A stretch of 64,000 nt of DNA, taken from Caballeronia fortuita. Lineage in GTDB: Bacteria; Pseudomonadota; Gammaproteobacteria; Burkholderiales; Burkholderiaceae. A program made the position numbers and the translations under genes. This document shows, in pieces, positions 44,741-53,904 of this stretch (position 1 is its first letter; the number at the start of each line of letters is the position of its first letter). The DNA is taken from the NCBI RefSeq assembly GCF_001544835.2, contig NZ_FCNX02000001.1, positions 186,001-250,000 on the forward strand, in the 5' to 3' direction. The notes beneath the pieces were generated by a model, which saw only the letters and a program-made list of their open reading frames with translations, was not told the origin of the DNA and searched no databases.

Positions 44741-45637
44741 ATGCCGGATCAGGAGCCGCAAACCATCGACGAGACCCTCGCGCGCTTGCGCGGGCAGCGG
44801 TACTTCGCGAACCGCGAGCTCGCGACGGCGCTCTTTCTCGCGCTGAAGATGCAGCGTCCGCTCTTCCTCGAAGGCGAGCCGGGCGTCGGCAAGACCGAGC
44901 TCGCGAAAGCGGCGGCGGGCCTGTGCGGTACGACGCTCTTGCGCCTGCAATGCTACGAAGGGCTCGACACGGCGAGCGCGCTGTACGAGTGGGACTATCC
45001 GCGGCAGATCATGGCGCTGCGGCTCGCGGAGGCGTCGGGCGAAACGCCGTCGAACGATTCGCTGTATCGCGGCGAATTCTTGCTCAAGCGTCCGCTGCTG
45101 CAGGCGTTGTTGCCCGATGCCGCGAATCCCGACGCGCGCCGCGTGTTGCTGATCGACGAAATCGATCGCGCCGACGAGCCGTTCGAAGCGTTTCTGCTCG
45201 AACTGTTGTCGGACTTCCAGGTATCGATTCCCGAGTACGGCACGGTGCGCGCGGCGCGGCCGCCGCTCGTCGTGATGACGTCGAACCGCACGCGCGAAGT
45301 TCACGATGCGCTCAAGCGCCGCTGTCTCTATCAGTGGATCGGCTATCCGGAACGCGATGTCGAACTGGCGATCGTCGCGGCGCGCGCGCCGGAAGCGGGC
45401 AGCGCGTTGCAGGCGAGGGCGGTCGCGTTCGTGCAGCGCCTCCGCACGCTCGATCTGTTCAAGGCGCCGGGCGTCGCGGAAACGATCGACTGGTGCCGCG
45501 CGCTCGCGGCGTTGTCGGTGACGGAGCTCGATCCGCAATCTGTACGGGACACGCTCGGCGTGCTCTTGAAGTATCAGGACGATCTCGCGCGCATGGACGC
45601 CGACACGCTCGCGCAATGCCTTTCGGCGCCGCAATGA
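44741..45637 (+). CDS. MoxR-type AAA ATPase, CoxD maturation factor
   Basis: AAA+ ATPase of 298 aa. Walker A GEPGVGKTELAK, Walker B VLLIDEIDRADEPFEAFLLE and the sensor region VVMTSNRTREVHDALKRRC are clear. In the CO dehydrogenase system CoxD helps build the copper-molybdenum centre; here it presumably works with the VWA protein next to it to mature the hydroxylase. It starts six bases after the FAD gene and overlaps the next gene (ATGA). Confidence 0.9.
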   Translation: MPDQEPQTIDETLARLRGQRYFANRELATALFLALKMQRPLFLEGEPGVGKTELAKAAAGLCGTTLLRLQCYEGLDTASALYEWDYPRQIMALRLAEASGETPSNDSLYRGEFLLKRPLLQALLPDAANPDARRVLLIDEIDRADEPFEAFLLELLSDFQVSIPEYGTVRAARPPLVVMTSNRTREVHDALKRRCLYQWIGYPERDVELAIVAARAPEAGSALQARAVAFVQRLRTLDLFKAPGVAETIDWCRALAALSVTELDPQSVRDTLGVLLKYQDDLARMDADTLAQCLSAPQ

Positions 45638-46824
45638 CGACGACGATGGAACCGTTCGCCCGCAACGTCGTGCATTTCGTGAGGCTTCTGCGCGGCGCGG
45701 GGCTCGGCATGTCGCCGGCGCATGCGGTCGATGCGCTCGACGCGCTGCGTTTCGTCGATCTGAGCCGCCGCGACGATGTGCGCGCGACGCTCGCGTGCCT
45801 GCTCGTCCACGCGCGCGACGAACGCGATATCTTCGATGCCGCGTTCGATCTCTTCTGGCGCGATCCCGACTGGGAAGGCAAGCTGCGCGCGCTCTTGCTG
45901 CCGAAGGTGAAGAGCGGCATGCCGCCGCCGAAACGCAATAACCGTCTCGCCGATGCATTGGCGACGCGCGCGGCGGCATCGAAGGCGCGCGAGGCGGAAT
46001 CGAAGCCCGAAGAAACGCATGCGCGCATCACGTTCAGTTCGCAGGAACGCCTGAGTCACCGCGATTTCGACACGCTCCGCGCCGACGAATGGCGCACGCT
46101 GCGGCATCAGATTCGCGCGCACCGGATGCCGCTCGCGACCGAGCCGACGCGCAGGCTGAAGGCGGCATCGCGCGGCACGCACGCCGATCTCAAAGCGAGC
46201 GCACGCCATGCCGTGCGCTCGGGCGGCGACTGGACCGTGTGGAAATATCGCGCGGCGGTGGAGCGCAGGCCGCCGCTCGTCTTGCTGCTCGACATCTCCG
46301 GCTCGATGAGCGCGTATTCGCGCGCCGTGCTCTACTTCTGTCACGCGCTATTGCAGTCGCGCGAGCGTCTGCAAGTGTTTCTGTTCGGTACGCGCCTCAC
46401 GAGCGCGACACGCGCGTTGCGCGAACGCGATCCCGACGTCGCCATCGCCACGCTAGGGCAGAACGTCGCGGACTGGTCGGGCGGCACGCGCATCGGCGCG
46501 ACGCTCGCGGAGTTCAATCGACGCTGGGCGCGCCGCGTGCTGTCGGGGCGGGCGACGGTGCTGCTCGTCACCGATGGCCTCGACCACGAAGCCATCGACG
46601 TGCTCGACGCGGAAATGCAAAGGCTCAGACGTTTCGCGCACCGGCTCGTGTGGCTCAACCCGCTGTTGCGCTTCCCCGATTTCACGCCGCGCGCGCGAGG
46701 CGTGCAGGCGATCCTGCCGCACGTCGATGCGATGCTCGCGGCGCACAACCTCGACAGCCTGCGCGCCGTCGGGCCGGAGCTGGCCGCGCTGTCACGGCAC
46801 ACAGGAGACACGAAATGGAACTGA
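45634..46824 (+). CDS. VWA-domain protein, CoxE type
   Basis: A 396-aa protein with a C-terminal von Willebrand A domain. The metal-ion motif DISGSMS is intact, with later TDGLDHE and the Thr in SGGTRIGATL. The N-terminal half matches CoxE proteins (VVHFVRLLRGAGLGMSPAHA). MoxR/VWA pairs act as chaperones in enzyme maturation. The frame is open far upstream; the ATG overlapping the CoxD stop is the likely start. Confidence 0.9.
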   Translation: MTTTMEPFARNVVHFVRLLRGAGLGMSPAHAVDALDALRFVDLSRRDDVRATLACLLVHARDERDIFDAAFDLFWRDPDWEGKLRALLLPKVKSGMPPPKRNNRLADALATRAAASKAREAESKPEETHARITFSSQERLSHRDFDTLRADEWRTLRHQIRAHRMPLATEPTRRLKAASRGTHADLKASARHAVRSGGDWTVWKYRAAVERRPPLVLLLDISGSMSAYSRAVLYFCHALLQSRERLQVFLFGTRLTSATRALRERDPDVAIATLGQNVADWSGGTRIGATLAEFNRRWARRVLSGRATVLLVTDGLDHEAIDVLDAEMQRLRRFAHRLVWLNPLLRFPDFTPRARGVQAILPHVDAMLAAHNLDSLRAVGPELAALSRHTGDTKWN

Positions 46825-47351
46825 CCGAGACTCACACTTTGCCGGTGCCGCAGGCGCGCGCGTGGGAAGCGCTGAACGACACGTCGATCCTGAAGGCGTG
46901 CATACCCGGCTGCGACAGCATCGACGCCGACGGCGACAATGCGTACAACGTCGCGATGACGGCGGCGGTCGGTCCGGTGAAGGCGCGCTTCAAGGGACGC
47001 ATGGAGCTGACGAACATCGACGCGCCGCATACCTATACGATCGTGTTCGAAGGGCAGGGCGGCGCGGCGGGCTTCAGCAAGGGCAGCGCGACCGTCAACC
47101 TCGAACCCGGCGACGAAGCCGACACGACAAAGCTCAGCTACAGCGCGAACGCGCAAGTGGGCGGCAAGCTCGCGCAAATCGGCTCGCGGCTCGTCGACGG
47201 CGCGGCGCGTAAGATTGCGGGAGAATTTTTCAAGCGGTTCAGCGCGCAGTTGCAGGGCGGGCAGGAATCACCGGATGTGGCCGCCGATGACGAAAACGGC
47301 GGCGAAGAGAAAGGAAAGAAATCATGGACAGCGTGGATCTCGAAGTCCTGA
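46815..47351 (+). CDS. CoxG-type SRPBCC protein
   Basis: A 178-aa protein of the CoxG/SRPBCC superfamily. Seen: the family opening ETHTLPVPQARAWEALNDTSILKACIPGC, the beta-sheet core and a long C-terminal helix (GSRLVDGAARKIAGEFFKRF), then an acidic linker and a short KKSWTAWISKS end. In Oligotropha CoxG helps anchor the enzyme to the membrane. It overlaps CoxE by 10 bases. Confidence 0.9.
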   Translation: MELTETHTLPVPQARAWEALNDTSILKACIPGCDSIDADGDNAYNVAMTAAVGPVKARFKGRMELTNIDAPHTYTIVFEGQGGAAGFSKGSATVNLEPGDEADTTKLSYSANAQVGGKLAQIGSRLVDGAARKIAGEFFKRFSAQLQGGQESPDVAADDENGGEEKGKKSWTAWISKS

Positions 47352-48343
47352 AAAACAGCGCGAAATGGCTCGAAGAGGGACATCGCGTGCTGCTCGTGAC
47401 GGTCGTGAAGACGTGGGGCTCGTCGCCGAGACCCGAAGGCGCGATGCTCGCCGTGCGTGACGATGGCCACGTCGTCGGCTCGGTGTCGGGCGGATGTATC
47501 GAAGACGATCTGATCGATCGCGTGCGGCAGCGGGGCATCGAGCAGACCAAGCCGGAAGCGGTGAAGTACGGCATCAGCGCCGAAGAGGCGCATCGGTTCG
47601 GCTTGCCGTGCGGCGGCACGATCCAGCTCGTGCTGGAGCCTTTGACGATGGCGAGCGGCATCGCGCAACTGTGCGCGGCGGTGGAGAGCGGCAGGCTCGT
47701 CGCGCGCACGCTCGACATGGCGACGGGCGCGGCGCGCCTTGAACCCGCGCAGGCCACCGACGGCGTGCTCTTCGACGACGAGCGTCTCCTTACGATCCAC
47801 GGCCCGCGTTACCGGATGCTCGTGATCGGCGCGGGGCAGTTGTCGCGCTATCTTTGCAGCATCGCGGTCGGGCTGGATTATCAGGTGACCGTGTGCGATC
47901 CGCGCGAAGAGTACACGGAAGAGTGGAGCGTGCCGGGCACGACGATCGTGCGCACCATGCCCGACGACACCGTGATGGACATGAAGCTCGACGAACGCTG
48001 TGCCGTGATCGCGCTCACGCACGATCCGAAGCTCGACGATCTCGCGCTGATGGAAGCGTTGAAGACGCCCGCGTTCTACGTCGGCGCGCTCGGTTCGCGG
48101 CGCAATAACGCGGCGCGGCGTGAACGGCTGAAGGAGTTCGATCTGAGCGAAGCCGAGCTCGCGCGACTGCACGGGCCGGTGGGAATTTATATCGGTAGCC
48201 GGACGCCGCCGGAAATCGCCGTGTCGATTCTGGCGGAAGTGACGGCGGCGAAGAACGGCGTGTCGTTGCCCGAACTGCTCCAGGTGGAAGGCGCGAAGGC
48301 GGCGCGCGAGGTCGCGGGGAAGGGCGAAGTCTGCGGCGTCTAA
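47324..48343 (+). CDS. XdhC/CoxI-family molybdenum-cofactor maturation protein
   Basis: Protein of 339 aa that in characterised systems binds, protects and inserts the sulfurated molybdenum cofactor. The N-terminal XdhC domain has VTVVKTWGSSPRPEGAML and SVSGGCIEDDL; the Rossmann-like C-terminal domain has LVIGAGQLSRYL and YVGALGSRRNNAARRERL. It overlaps the CoxG gene by 28 bases and ends the operon. No mobA-like cytidylyltransferase gene is included. Confidence 0.92.
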   Translation: MDSVDLEVLKNSAKWLEEGHRVLLVTVVKTWGSSPRPEGAMLAVRDDGHVVGSVSGGCIEDDLIDRVRQRGIEQTKPEAVKYGISAEEAHRFGLPCGGTIQLVLEPLTMASGIAQLCAAVESGRLVARTLDMATGAARLEPAQATDGVLFDDERLLTIHGPRYRMLVIGAGQLSRYLCSIAVGLDYQVTVCDPREEYTEEWSVPGTTIVRTMPDDTVMDMKLDERCAVIALTHDPKLDDLALMEALKTPAFYVGALGSRRNNAARRERLKEFDLSEAELARLHGPVGIYIGSRTPPEIAVSILAEVTAAKNGVSLPELLQVEGAKAAREVAGKGEVCGV

Positions 48344-48392
48344 AAATTACAGATTGCTGACGAAAGCGGTTCGCGGGCAGGCAGCGGCTATA

Positions 48393-48407
48393 TAATAATC
48401 GTTCTCA
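48393..48407 (+). promoter_or_regulatory. Fur-box-like site upstream of a PepSY gene
   Basis: TAATAATCGTTCTCA matches 11 of the 14 fixed positions of the 7-1-7 Fur motif TGATAATnATTATCA and lies 64 bases upstream of the ATG. A TATAAT-like string (48391-48396) overlaps it, as expected of a repressor site. Confidence 0.5.
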
Positions 48408-48470
48408 TTTGCGTGGTCGGCTTCGGCTGACGCGCGGTCCGATTTCTTCTCCGCTCGAAGTTTTCATCGC

Positions 48471-49691
48471 ATGCCCGGCAAGTTCTTGACCGGTGATGAA
48501 AGGCGCGCAGCCGCTCGCGCCGATGCATCGCCATCTACATCGCACACTAATCGCGCGTCCGCGAACACGCTGCGCCTGTGGTCGATCGTGCATCGCTGGA
48601 CGAGCCTCGTCTGCACGGCGTTCATGTTGCTGCTGTGTCTCACGGGCTTGCCGCTCGTGTTCGGCCACGAACTGGACATCCTCACCGGCGATGCGATCGA
48701 AGCGCCCGCGCTCGGCGCATCGCAGGCAAATGCGCGTGCGGGCTACGACGCGGTGTTGCGCGCGGCGCTCGCGGAACATCCGGGCCACGTGCCGCAATAC
48801 ATGATCTGGGAGCCGGACGATCCGCTTCTGCCGGTCGTCGTCACCGCGCCGCGCGCCGACACGCCGCCCGACGACACGCTCAGCACGACCGTCGACGCGC
48901 GCACCGCGCAACCGCTCGGCATGCCGCCGGGTAAAGGCTCGCTGAAGTTCGTGCTGCTGAAGTTGCACGTCGACATGTTCGCGGGCCTCTTCGGCAAGCT
49001 CTTTCTCGGCGCGATGGGCGTGGTGTTTCTCGCGGCGATCGTGTCTGGCGTCGTCGTCTATCTGCCGTTCTGGCGCAAGGTCGGGCTCGGGCGCGTGCGG
49101 CTGAAGAAGAGGCGGCGCGTCGTGTGGCTCGACTGGCATAACGCGATCGGCATGTTGACGCTCGTGTGGGCGCTGCTCGTCGGCGCGACGGGATCGATCA
49201 ACACGCTCGCCGATCTCATGCTCGAAGCCTGGCGCAACGATCAGCTCGCGCAGATGGTCGCGCCGTATCGGGACACGCCGCCGGTCGTCGTGCGCGCTTC
49301 CGTCGACGATGCCGTGAAGACCGCGCAACGCGTCGCGCCGGAGATGATTCCGTCGTTCGTCGCGTTTCCGGGGACGCGCTTTGCGAGTCCGCATCACTAT
49401 GCCGTGTGGATGCGCGGCGACGGCATTCTGACGACGCGGATCATGCGGCCCGTGCTCGTGGATGCATCGACGGGCGCGCTCACGGAGTCACGCGAATTGC
49501 CGTGGTATCTGAAGGTGCTGCTCGGCTCGCAGCCGCTGCATTTCGGAGACTTCGGCGGGATGCCGCTCAAGATCTTCTGGGCGGCGTTCGACGTGCTGAC
49601 GATCGTCGTGCTCGGCAGCGGGCTTTATCTTTGGGTGACGCGGCGTAATCCGCGAGAGGGGAAGGGCCGCGCAAGCGGCGGCGGCCCTTAG
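48471..49691 (+). CDS. PepSY-associated membrane protein
   Basis: Inner-membrane protein of 406 aa with four membrane helices and two PepSY-type periplasmic regions. Seen: IVHRWTSLVCTAFMLLLCLTGLPLVF (conserved His-Arg-Trp of PepSY-TM proteins), LLKLHVDMFAGLFGKLFLG, WLDWHNAIGM and the C-terminal VLGSGLYLWVTRR. These proteins (PiuB-like) often sit by siderophore receptors and are linked to iron reduction or transport. A Fur-type site upstream supports iron control. It is convergent with a second family member. Confidence 0.88.
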   Translation: MPGKFLTGDERRAAARADASPSTSHTNRASANTLRLWSIVHRWTSLVCTAFMLLLCLTGLPLVFGHELDILTGDAIEAPALGASQANARAGYDAVLRAALAEHPGHVPQYMIWEPDDPLLPVVVTAPRADTPPDDTLSTTVDARTAQPLGMPPGKGSLKFVLLKLHVDMFAGLFGKLFLGAMGVVFLAAIVSGVVVYLPFWRKVGLGRVRLKKRRRVVWLDWHNAIGMLTLVWALLVGATGSINTLADLMLEAWRNDQLAQMVAPYRDTPPVVVRASVDDAVKTAQRVAPEMIPSFVAFPGTRFASPHHYAVWMRGDGILTTRIMRPVLVDASTGALTESRELPWYLKVLLGSQPLHFGDFGGMPLKIFWAAFDVLTIVVLGSGLYLWVTRRNPREGKGRASGGGP

Positions 49692-49707
49692 CTGATCGCC
49701 CGATCGC

Positions 49708-50436
49708 TCAAACCAACCCGCAAACCACCGCCGCAATCAACGACGCCGCCACGATCACCACGCCCGCCGTGCGCTTCTTGTTCAGCTCGGTCCACAGCAG
49801 CACGCCAGTCAGCGACAGCAAAATGATGCTGCCCGCGAACGTATCGATGAGCAGCACCCAGCCCACGCTCAGGCCCACGCCCTTGTGCAGGTTGGTCATC
49901 ATGGCGAGGAAGGTGTTCTCGGTGCGCTTCACCGACACGAAGTTGTTGCCGACCCAGTACTCGGCCATCACGCTGCCGCCCGGCGACGCCACCATCACCG
50001 ACCATTGCTCCGGCTGCATCGTGCTCTTGTCGCCCCAGCCGACCGGATGCGCCGGTTCCTTGCGCGCGCGTCCGAGATTGCCGTCGATCTTCAGTTCCTT
50101 CTTGAGCCACATGCCCATGTCGCGCGGCGTATTGAAGCCTTCGGCGGGCAATGGCATCTGCATCTGCAAAACCTGCGGCTCGCCGGTCGAAATGCGCAGC
50201 GGCGGCGCGCGATGATTCAGCAGAAAGCCCGTCGCGCCGAAGAGCAAGCCCAGGAGCGCGCCCCATAGGCCGATCCAGCCATGCACCTTGCGCAGCCACT
50301 TCAAAAAGGTCGAGCGGCGCGAGCGATTCTTGCGGACGAACTGCTCGGCATCGTCGATAAGGCGCCCGTGCGGACGATATTGCGTCGAGCCGCTCGTTGC
50401 GGACGTTTGCGGATTGAGAGTCTCAGGCGCGTTCAC
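49708..50436 (-). CDS. Second PepSY-associated membrane protein
   Basis: A 242-aa protein of the same superfamily as its convergent neighbour. The key motifs are LRKVHGWIGLWGALLGLLFGATG (first helix), TNLHKGVGLSVGWVLLIDTFAG and SIILLSLTGVLLW; a fourth helix closes the protein. I chose GTG 50436, preceded by GGAGAG, because the ATG at 50529 lies inside the upstream Fur-like site. The two genes end 16 bases apart. Confidence 0.85.
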   Translation of the reverse strand: MNAPETLNPQTSATSGSTQYRPHGRLIDDAEQFVRKNRSRRSTFLKWLRKVHGWIGLWGALLGLLFGATGFLLNHRAPPLRISTGEPQVLQMQMPLPAEGFNTPRDMGMWLKKELKIDGNLGRARKEPAHPVGWGDKSTMQPEQWSVMVASPGGSVMAEYWVGNNFVSVKRTENTFLAMMTNLHKGVGLSVGWVLLIDTFAGSIILLSLTGVLLWTELNKKRTAGVVIVAASLIAAVVCGLV

Positions 50437-50530
50437 GCGTCTCTCCAGAATTCGGGCGTTGGCAGACAAAGCCGCGCCCCGACCGGCTGGACGCGCACAT
50501 GCGCGCAGCAATCGATAGAACGCGGACAAA

Positions 50531-50545
50531 TGAGAATTGTTATCA
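50531..50545 (-). promoter_or_regulatory. Fur box upstream of the second PepSY gene
   Basis: TGAGAATTGTTATCA matches 12 of 14 fixed positions of the Fur motif TGATAATnATTATCA. It lies about 95 bases upstream of the chosen start, between this gene and srkA. Confidence 0.65.
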
Positions 50546-50613
50546 TTACACGTCGAAAAGCGCTTTTCAACGCTTTGCGATCGGCTGACAGTCCGCGAAT
50601 GTCACAAAAAATT

Positions 50614-51645
50614 TCAGACGGGCCAGAGTGGGCCTTCCTGCATCGCGCCGACCTGCTCGCGCAATTCGAGGATGCGGTCTTCCCAGTAACGCTGCGTGTT
50701 GAACCACGGAAAGGCAGCGGGGAACGCGGGGTCGTTCCAGCGGCGCGCGAGCCACGCCGAATAATGGATCAGCCGCAGCGTGCGCAATGCTTCGATCAGA
50801 TGCATCTCGCGCGGATCGAATTCGCAGAAATCTTCGTAGCCCGCGAGCAGATCGGTCAGCGCGCGCGATGCATCCGCGCGTCCGGCCGGAAGCAGCAGCC
50901 ATAGATCCTGAATGGCCGGTCCCATGCGGCTGTCGTCGAAATCGACGAAATGCGGGCCCGCGTCCGTCCACAGCACGTTGCTCGGATGACAGTCGCCGTG
51001 CAGACGCAACTGCCGCACATCGCCGGCGCGCTCGAAGCATCGGGCGACGCCTTCGAGCGCCATCGCGACGACCGTTTCCCACGCTTCGCGCACATCGGCG
51101 GGAACGAAGCCGTGCGTCAGCAGGAAGTCGCGCGGTTCGCGGCCGAACGTGTCGATATCGAGCGTCGGCCGTTCACGATACGGCTCGATCGCGCCTACCG
51201 CGTGAATGCGCCCGATGAAGCGCCCGAGCCATTCGAGCGTATCGCTGCGATCGAGATCGGGCGCGCGTCCGCCGCGCCGCTCGAACACGGAAAACCGGAA
51301 GCCGTCGAATTCATGCAGCGTCGCGCCTTCAAGCACGCGTGCGGCGACCGCCGGGATCTCGCGCGCGACGAGGCTCGCGACGAATGCGTGTTCTTCGAGA
51401 ATCGCCGCATTCGACCATCGGTTCGGCCGATAAAACTTCGCGACGACCGGCGCGCCATCTTCGACGCCGACCTGATACACGCGGTTTTCGTAGCTGTTGA
51501 GCGGCAGCAGGCGCCCATCGGTGCGCGCGCCCGTGGGCATCAGCACGCGGTCGAGCGCGTCGAGCACGCGCTCGGGCGTGAGGCCGGCGAAGGGCGGCGC
51601 GTCATCGGCGGGCGCACTTTGGGAATCGGGATGGATCGGGTTCAT
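50614..51645 (-). CDS. srkA: Stress-response Ser/Thr protein kinase (SrkA/YihE)
   Basis: Cytoplasmic kinase-fold protein of 343 aa that in E. coli protects against stress-induced death. Seen: LPLNSYENRVYQVG, the ATP-binding Lys in VVAKFYRPNRW, RLHGDCHPSNVLW (catalytic HGDxxxxN), and the metal-binding FVDFDDSRMGPAIQDLWLLL. Length and motifs match SrkA (328 aa). The frame is open upstream; ATG 51645 gives the family start. Confidence 0.92.
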   Translation of the reverse strand: MNPIHPDSQSAPADDAPPFAGLTPERVLDALDRVLMPTGARTDGRLLPLNSYENRVYQVGVEDGAPVVAKFYRPNRWSNAAILEEHAFVASLVAREIPAVAARVLEGATLHEFDGFRFSVFERRGGRAPDLDRSDTLEWLGRFIGRIHAVGAIEPYRERPTLDIDTFGREPRDFLLTHGFVPADVREAWETVVAMALEGVARCFERAGDVRQLRLHGDCHPSNVLWTDAGPHFVDFDDSRMGPAIQDLWLLLPAGRADASRALTDLLAGYEDFCEFDPREMHLIEALRTLRLIHYSAWLARRWNDPAFPAAFPWFNTQRYWEDRILELREQVGAMQEGPLWPV

Positions 51646-51679
51646 CCCGGCATTGTGCCGCAATGCGGCGCGTCGCTTC

Positions 51680-51892
51680 TCAGTGAACGACCGTGTTCGA
51701 CGGGCGCACGACATCGCCCGTATCGATCAGGTCTTCCAGAAAGAACGGCTCCGTATTGAGCAGTTTGGTGACGCCGGGCTCGCCCGCATACCACGCGACC
51801 ATTGCCATGTCGCCGAGAATACGCATGACGATGCCGCGCGCACCTTGAGGCACGGCAATATGCACAGAGCGGACAATCGAACCGATTTGCAT
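51680..51892 (-). CDS. Small conserved-type hypothetical protein
   Basis: A 70-aa cytoplasmic protein with no membrane helix or signal. The sequence looks like a folded protein (MQIGSIVRSVHIAVPQGARG, then WYAGEPGVTKLLNTEPFFLEDLI), which argues that it is real. I do not recognise a family. It sits 34 bases upstream of srkA on the same strand and could be cotranscribed with it. Confidence 0.65.
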   Translation of the reverse strand: MQIGSIVRSVHIAVPQGARGIVMRILGDMAMVAWYAGEPGVTKLLNTEPFFLEDLIDTGDVVRPSNTVVH

Positions 51893-52216
51893 GATGAATC
51901 CCCGTTTCAGCGCCGGCTGGGAATAAAACGCCGGTCATATATTTTCACCAAGCACAGGCTTTTGACGGCTCGTGCACCAGACAATCGCCGCGTCATTGTT
52001 GCGCGAAGCGCGACACGCGCGGCTTTCGTTGAACGATTGTGCTCTTACTTTAGCGCATCGCGGCGCGTCGGCGCGACGCCAATCGCCGCGTTATGTTGCC
52101 GATCGCAGACGACTCGCAGTAATTACTGGTGATCGTCGCCGAGATGCATCCGTCGCATTAGGCAAAACCCTTAGCTTCGGAGTATCGTCGTAAGTTTTTC
52201 AGCGGAGACTTCATTC
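51893..52216. other. Divergent promoter region between the 70-aa gene and an MFS gene
   Basis: No gene is seen in these 324 bp. The region must hold two divergent promoters; I see no strong pair of hexamers and no clear palindrome. Confidence 0.3.
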
Positions 52217-53446
52217 GTGGATGCTAACGCAGACCGGGCCACCGATACCGCAACGTATCTCGAACGCGGTTCGCGCGCTTACTGGCGTGCCTCGCTCGCG
52301 CTGCTGTTCGCCGGTTATGCGACGTTTTCGCTGCTGTATTGCGTGCAGCCGCTGCTTCCGGAGTTCACCAAGGCGTTCGGCGTGAGTCCGGCGGTCAGCG
52401 CGCTCGCGGTGTCGGCGAGCACGGCGGCGCTGGCGATCGCGATCTTCATCGCGGGATTCGTCTCGGAAAGCTGGAGCCGTCACCGGCTGATGACGCTTTC
52501 ACTGCTGGCGTCGTCGGTGTTGACAGTGATTGCCGCGTTGCTGCCGAGCTGGCACGCGCTGCTCGTCGTGCGTGCGCTCGAAGGCTTTGCGCTCGGCGGC
52601 GTGCCCGCGGTCGCGATGGCGTATCTCGCCGAGGAAGTGCATCCCGAAGGGCTCGGCCTCGCGATGGGGCTGTATGTCGGCGGGACGGCCATCGGCGGGA
52701 TGGCGGGGCGTGTCATCAGCGGCGTGCTCGCGGATTTCTTCGGCTGGCGCGTCGCGATCGGCGGAATCGGGCTTCTCGGTTTGCTCGCCACGCTCGCGTT
52801 TCGCTCGCTGCTGCCGCCATCGCGACGTTTCAAGCCACGGCGCGGCGTCGGCTTCGCGCATCATCGGCGCTCGCTTGCCGGGCATCTGCGGCATCGCGGC
52901 TTGCCGTTTCTCTTCGTCATCGGCTTCGTGCTGATGGGCAGCTTCGTCACGCTCTACAACTACGTCGGGTATCGGCTGCTGGGCGCGCCGTTTCATCTCA
53001 ATCAGACGCAGATCGGCGCGATCTTCACGGTGTACTTGACGGGCGTCGTCGCGTCGCCGTGGTCCGGCAAGATGGCCGATGCCTTCGGCCGCGGCCGCGT
53101 GCTGATCGCGAGCCTCGCGCTGATGATGCTCGGCATCGCGCTGACCTTGTCGAACGCGCTGCCGGTGATCATCGCGGGCATCGCGTGTCTGACGTTCGGC
53201 TTCTTCGCGGGGCATTCGGTCGCGAGCGGCTGGGTCGGTCGTCTCGCCGCACAGGCGAAAGGCCAGGCGGCGGCGCTCTATCTGCTCGCGTATTACATCG
53301 GATCGAGTCTGATCGGATCGTATGGCGGCCACTTCTGGACCGCGTTCGGCTGGGCGGGCGTGGCCGGGTTGATCGGCGCGCTGCTGGTCGTCGGAATCGC
53401 AGGCGCCGCATATCTGAACAAGCGCGAGCGCGCTACCGCTCAGTGA
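52217..53446 (+). CDS. MFS transporter, YnfM/arabinose-exporter type
   Basis: Twelve-helix major facilitator carrier of 409 aa, starting at GTG. Seen: a first helix with YATFSLLYCVQPLLPEF (common in this subfamily), GFVSESWSRHRLM (motif A region), RALEGFALGGVPAVAMAYLAEE and GKMADAFGRGRVL (second motif A). It probably exports a sugar, drug or metabolite; the substrate is unknown. Confidence 0.87.
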   Translation: MDANADRATDTATYLERGSRAYWRASLALLFAGYATFSLLYCVQPLLPEFTKAFGVSPAVSALAVSASTAALAIAIFIAGFVSESWSRHRLMTLSLLASSVLTVIAALLPSWHALLVVRALEGFALGGVPAVAMAYLAEEVHPEGLGLAMGLYVGGTAIGGMAGRVISGVLADFFGWRVAIGGIGLLGLLATLAFRSLLPPSRRFKPRRGVGFAHHRRSLAGHLRHRGLPFLFVIGFVLMGSFVTLYNYVGYRLLGAPFHLNQTQIGAIFTVYLTGVVASPWSGKMADAFGRGRVLIASLALMMLGIALTLSNALPVIIAGIACLTFGFFAGHSVASGWVGRLAAQAKGQAAALYLLAYYIGSSLIGSYGGHFWTAFGWAGVAGLIGALLVVGIAGAAYLNKRERATAQ

Positions 53447-53674
53447 GATTCGAAAGCCGAATGAAATAAGACGGTACTAAGGGTTATTCCGTGTCTGCTT
53501 AAAAGTCGGTGCGTGTAAGCCCTTGTCATGCAAGGCTTTTGTACGTCGTCGTGGTTCGCCCTCGCACGAAGTTGAGCCGGCAACTTCCGGGCAGCGGCCT
53601 ATACTCGAATCGTCGATGCAAGTGTTCTACTCGCGCCGATAAAAAGCCAGAAGCAGGACGATGGGAGACGCACC

Positions 53675-53860
53675 ATGACGACGTATTTCACGATCGGCGA
53701 CTTCATTCTGATCATCCCGATGGCGCTAGCTGGCGCGCTATTCCTCGGGGCCATTCCCTGTGCGACGCATCTGAGAAACAACGTACTGCGCGTATTCGGC
53801 GCGCTGCTGGGCGTGCTCGCGGCCTTTCTTCTCGTGGAAGGGTTGCCCGCGCTGATATAG
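53675..53860 (+). CDS. Small two-helix membrane protein
   Basis: A 61-aa protein, almost entirely hydrophobic, with two helices (about 8-28 and 38-58) joined by a short polar loop (CATHLRNNVLR). GGGAG lies ten bases before the ATG. I do not recognise a family. Confidence 0.6.
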   Translation: MTTYFTIGDFILIIPMALAGALFLGAIPCATHLRNNVLRVFGALLGVLAAFLLVEGLPALI

Positions 53861-53904
53861 CGAACGCGTTTCTTTCGAAGCGCGCCCGCCGGATCGCAAA
53901 CGGA

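Noticed and set aside
41488..45979. Two long minus-strand frames across the Cox operon
   Set aside because: Antisense shadows of certain genes (large, FAD, CoxD and CoxE subunits).
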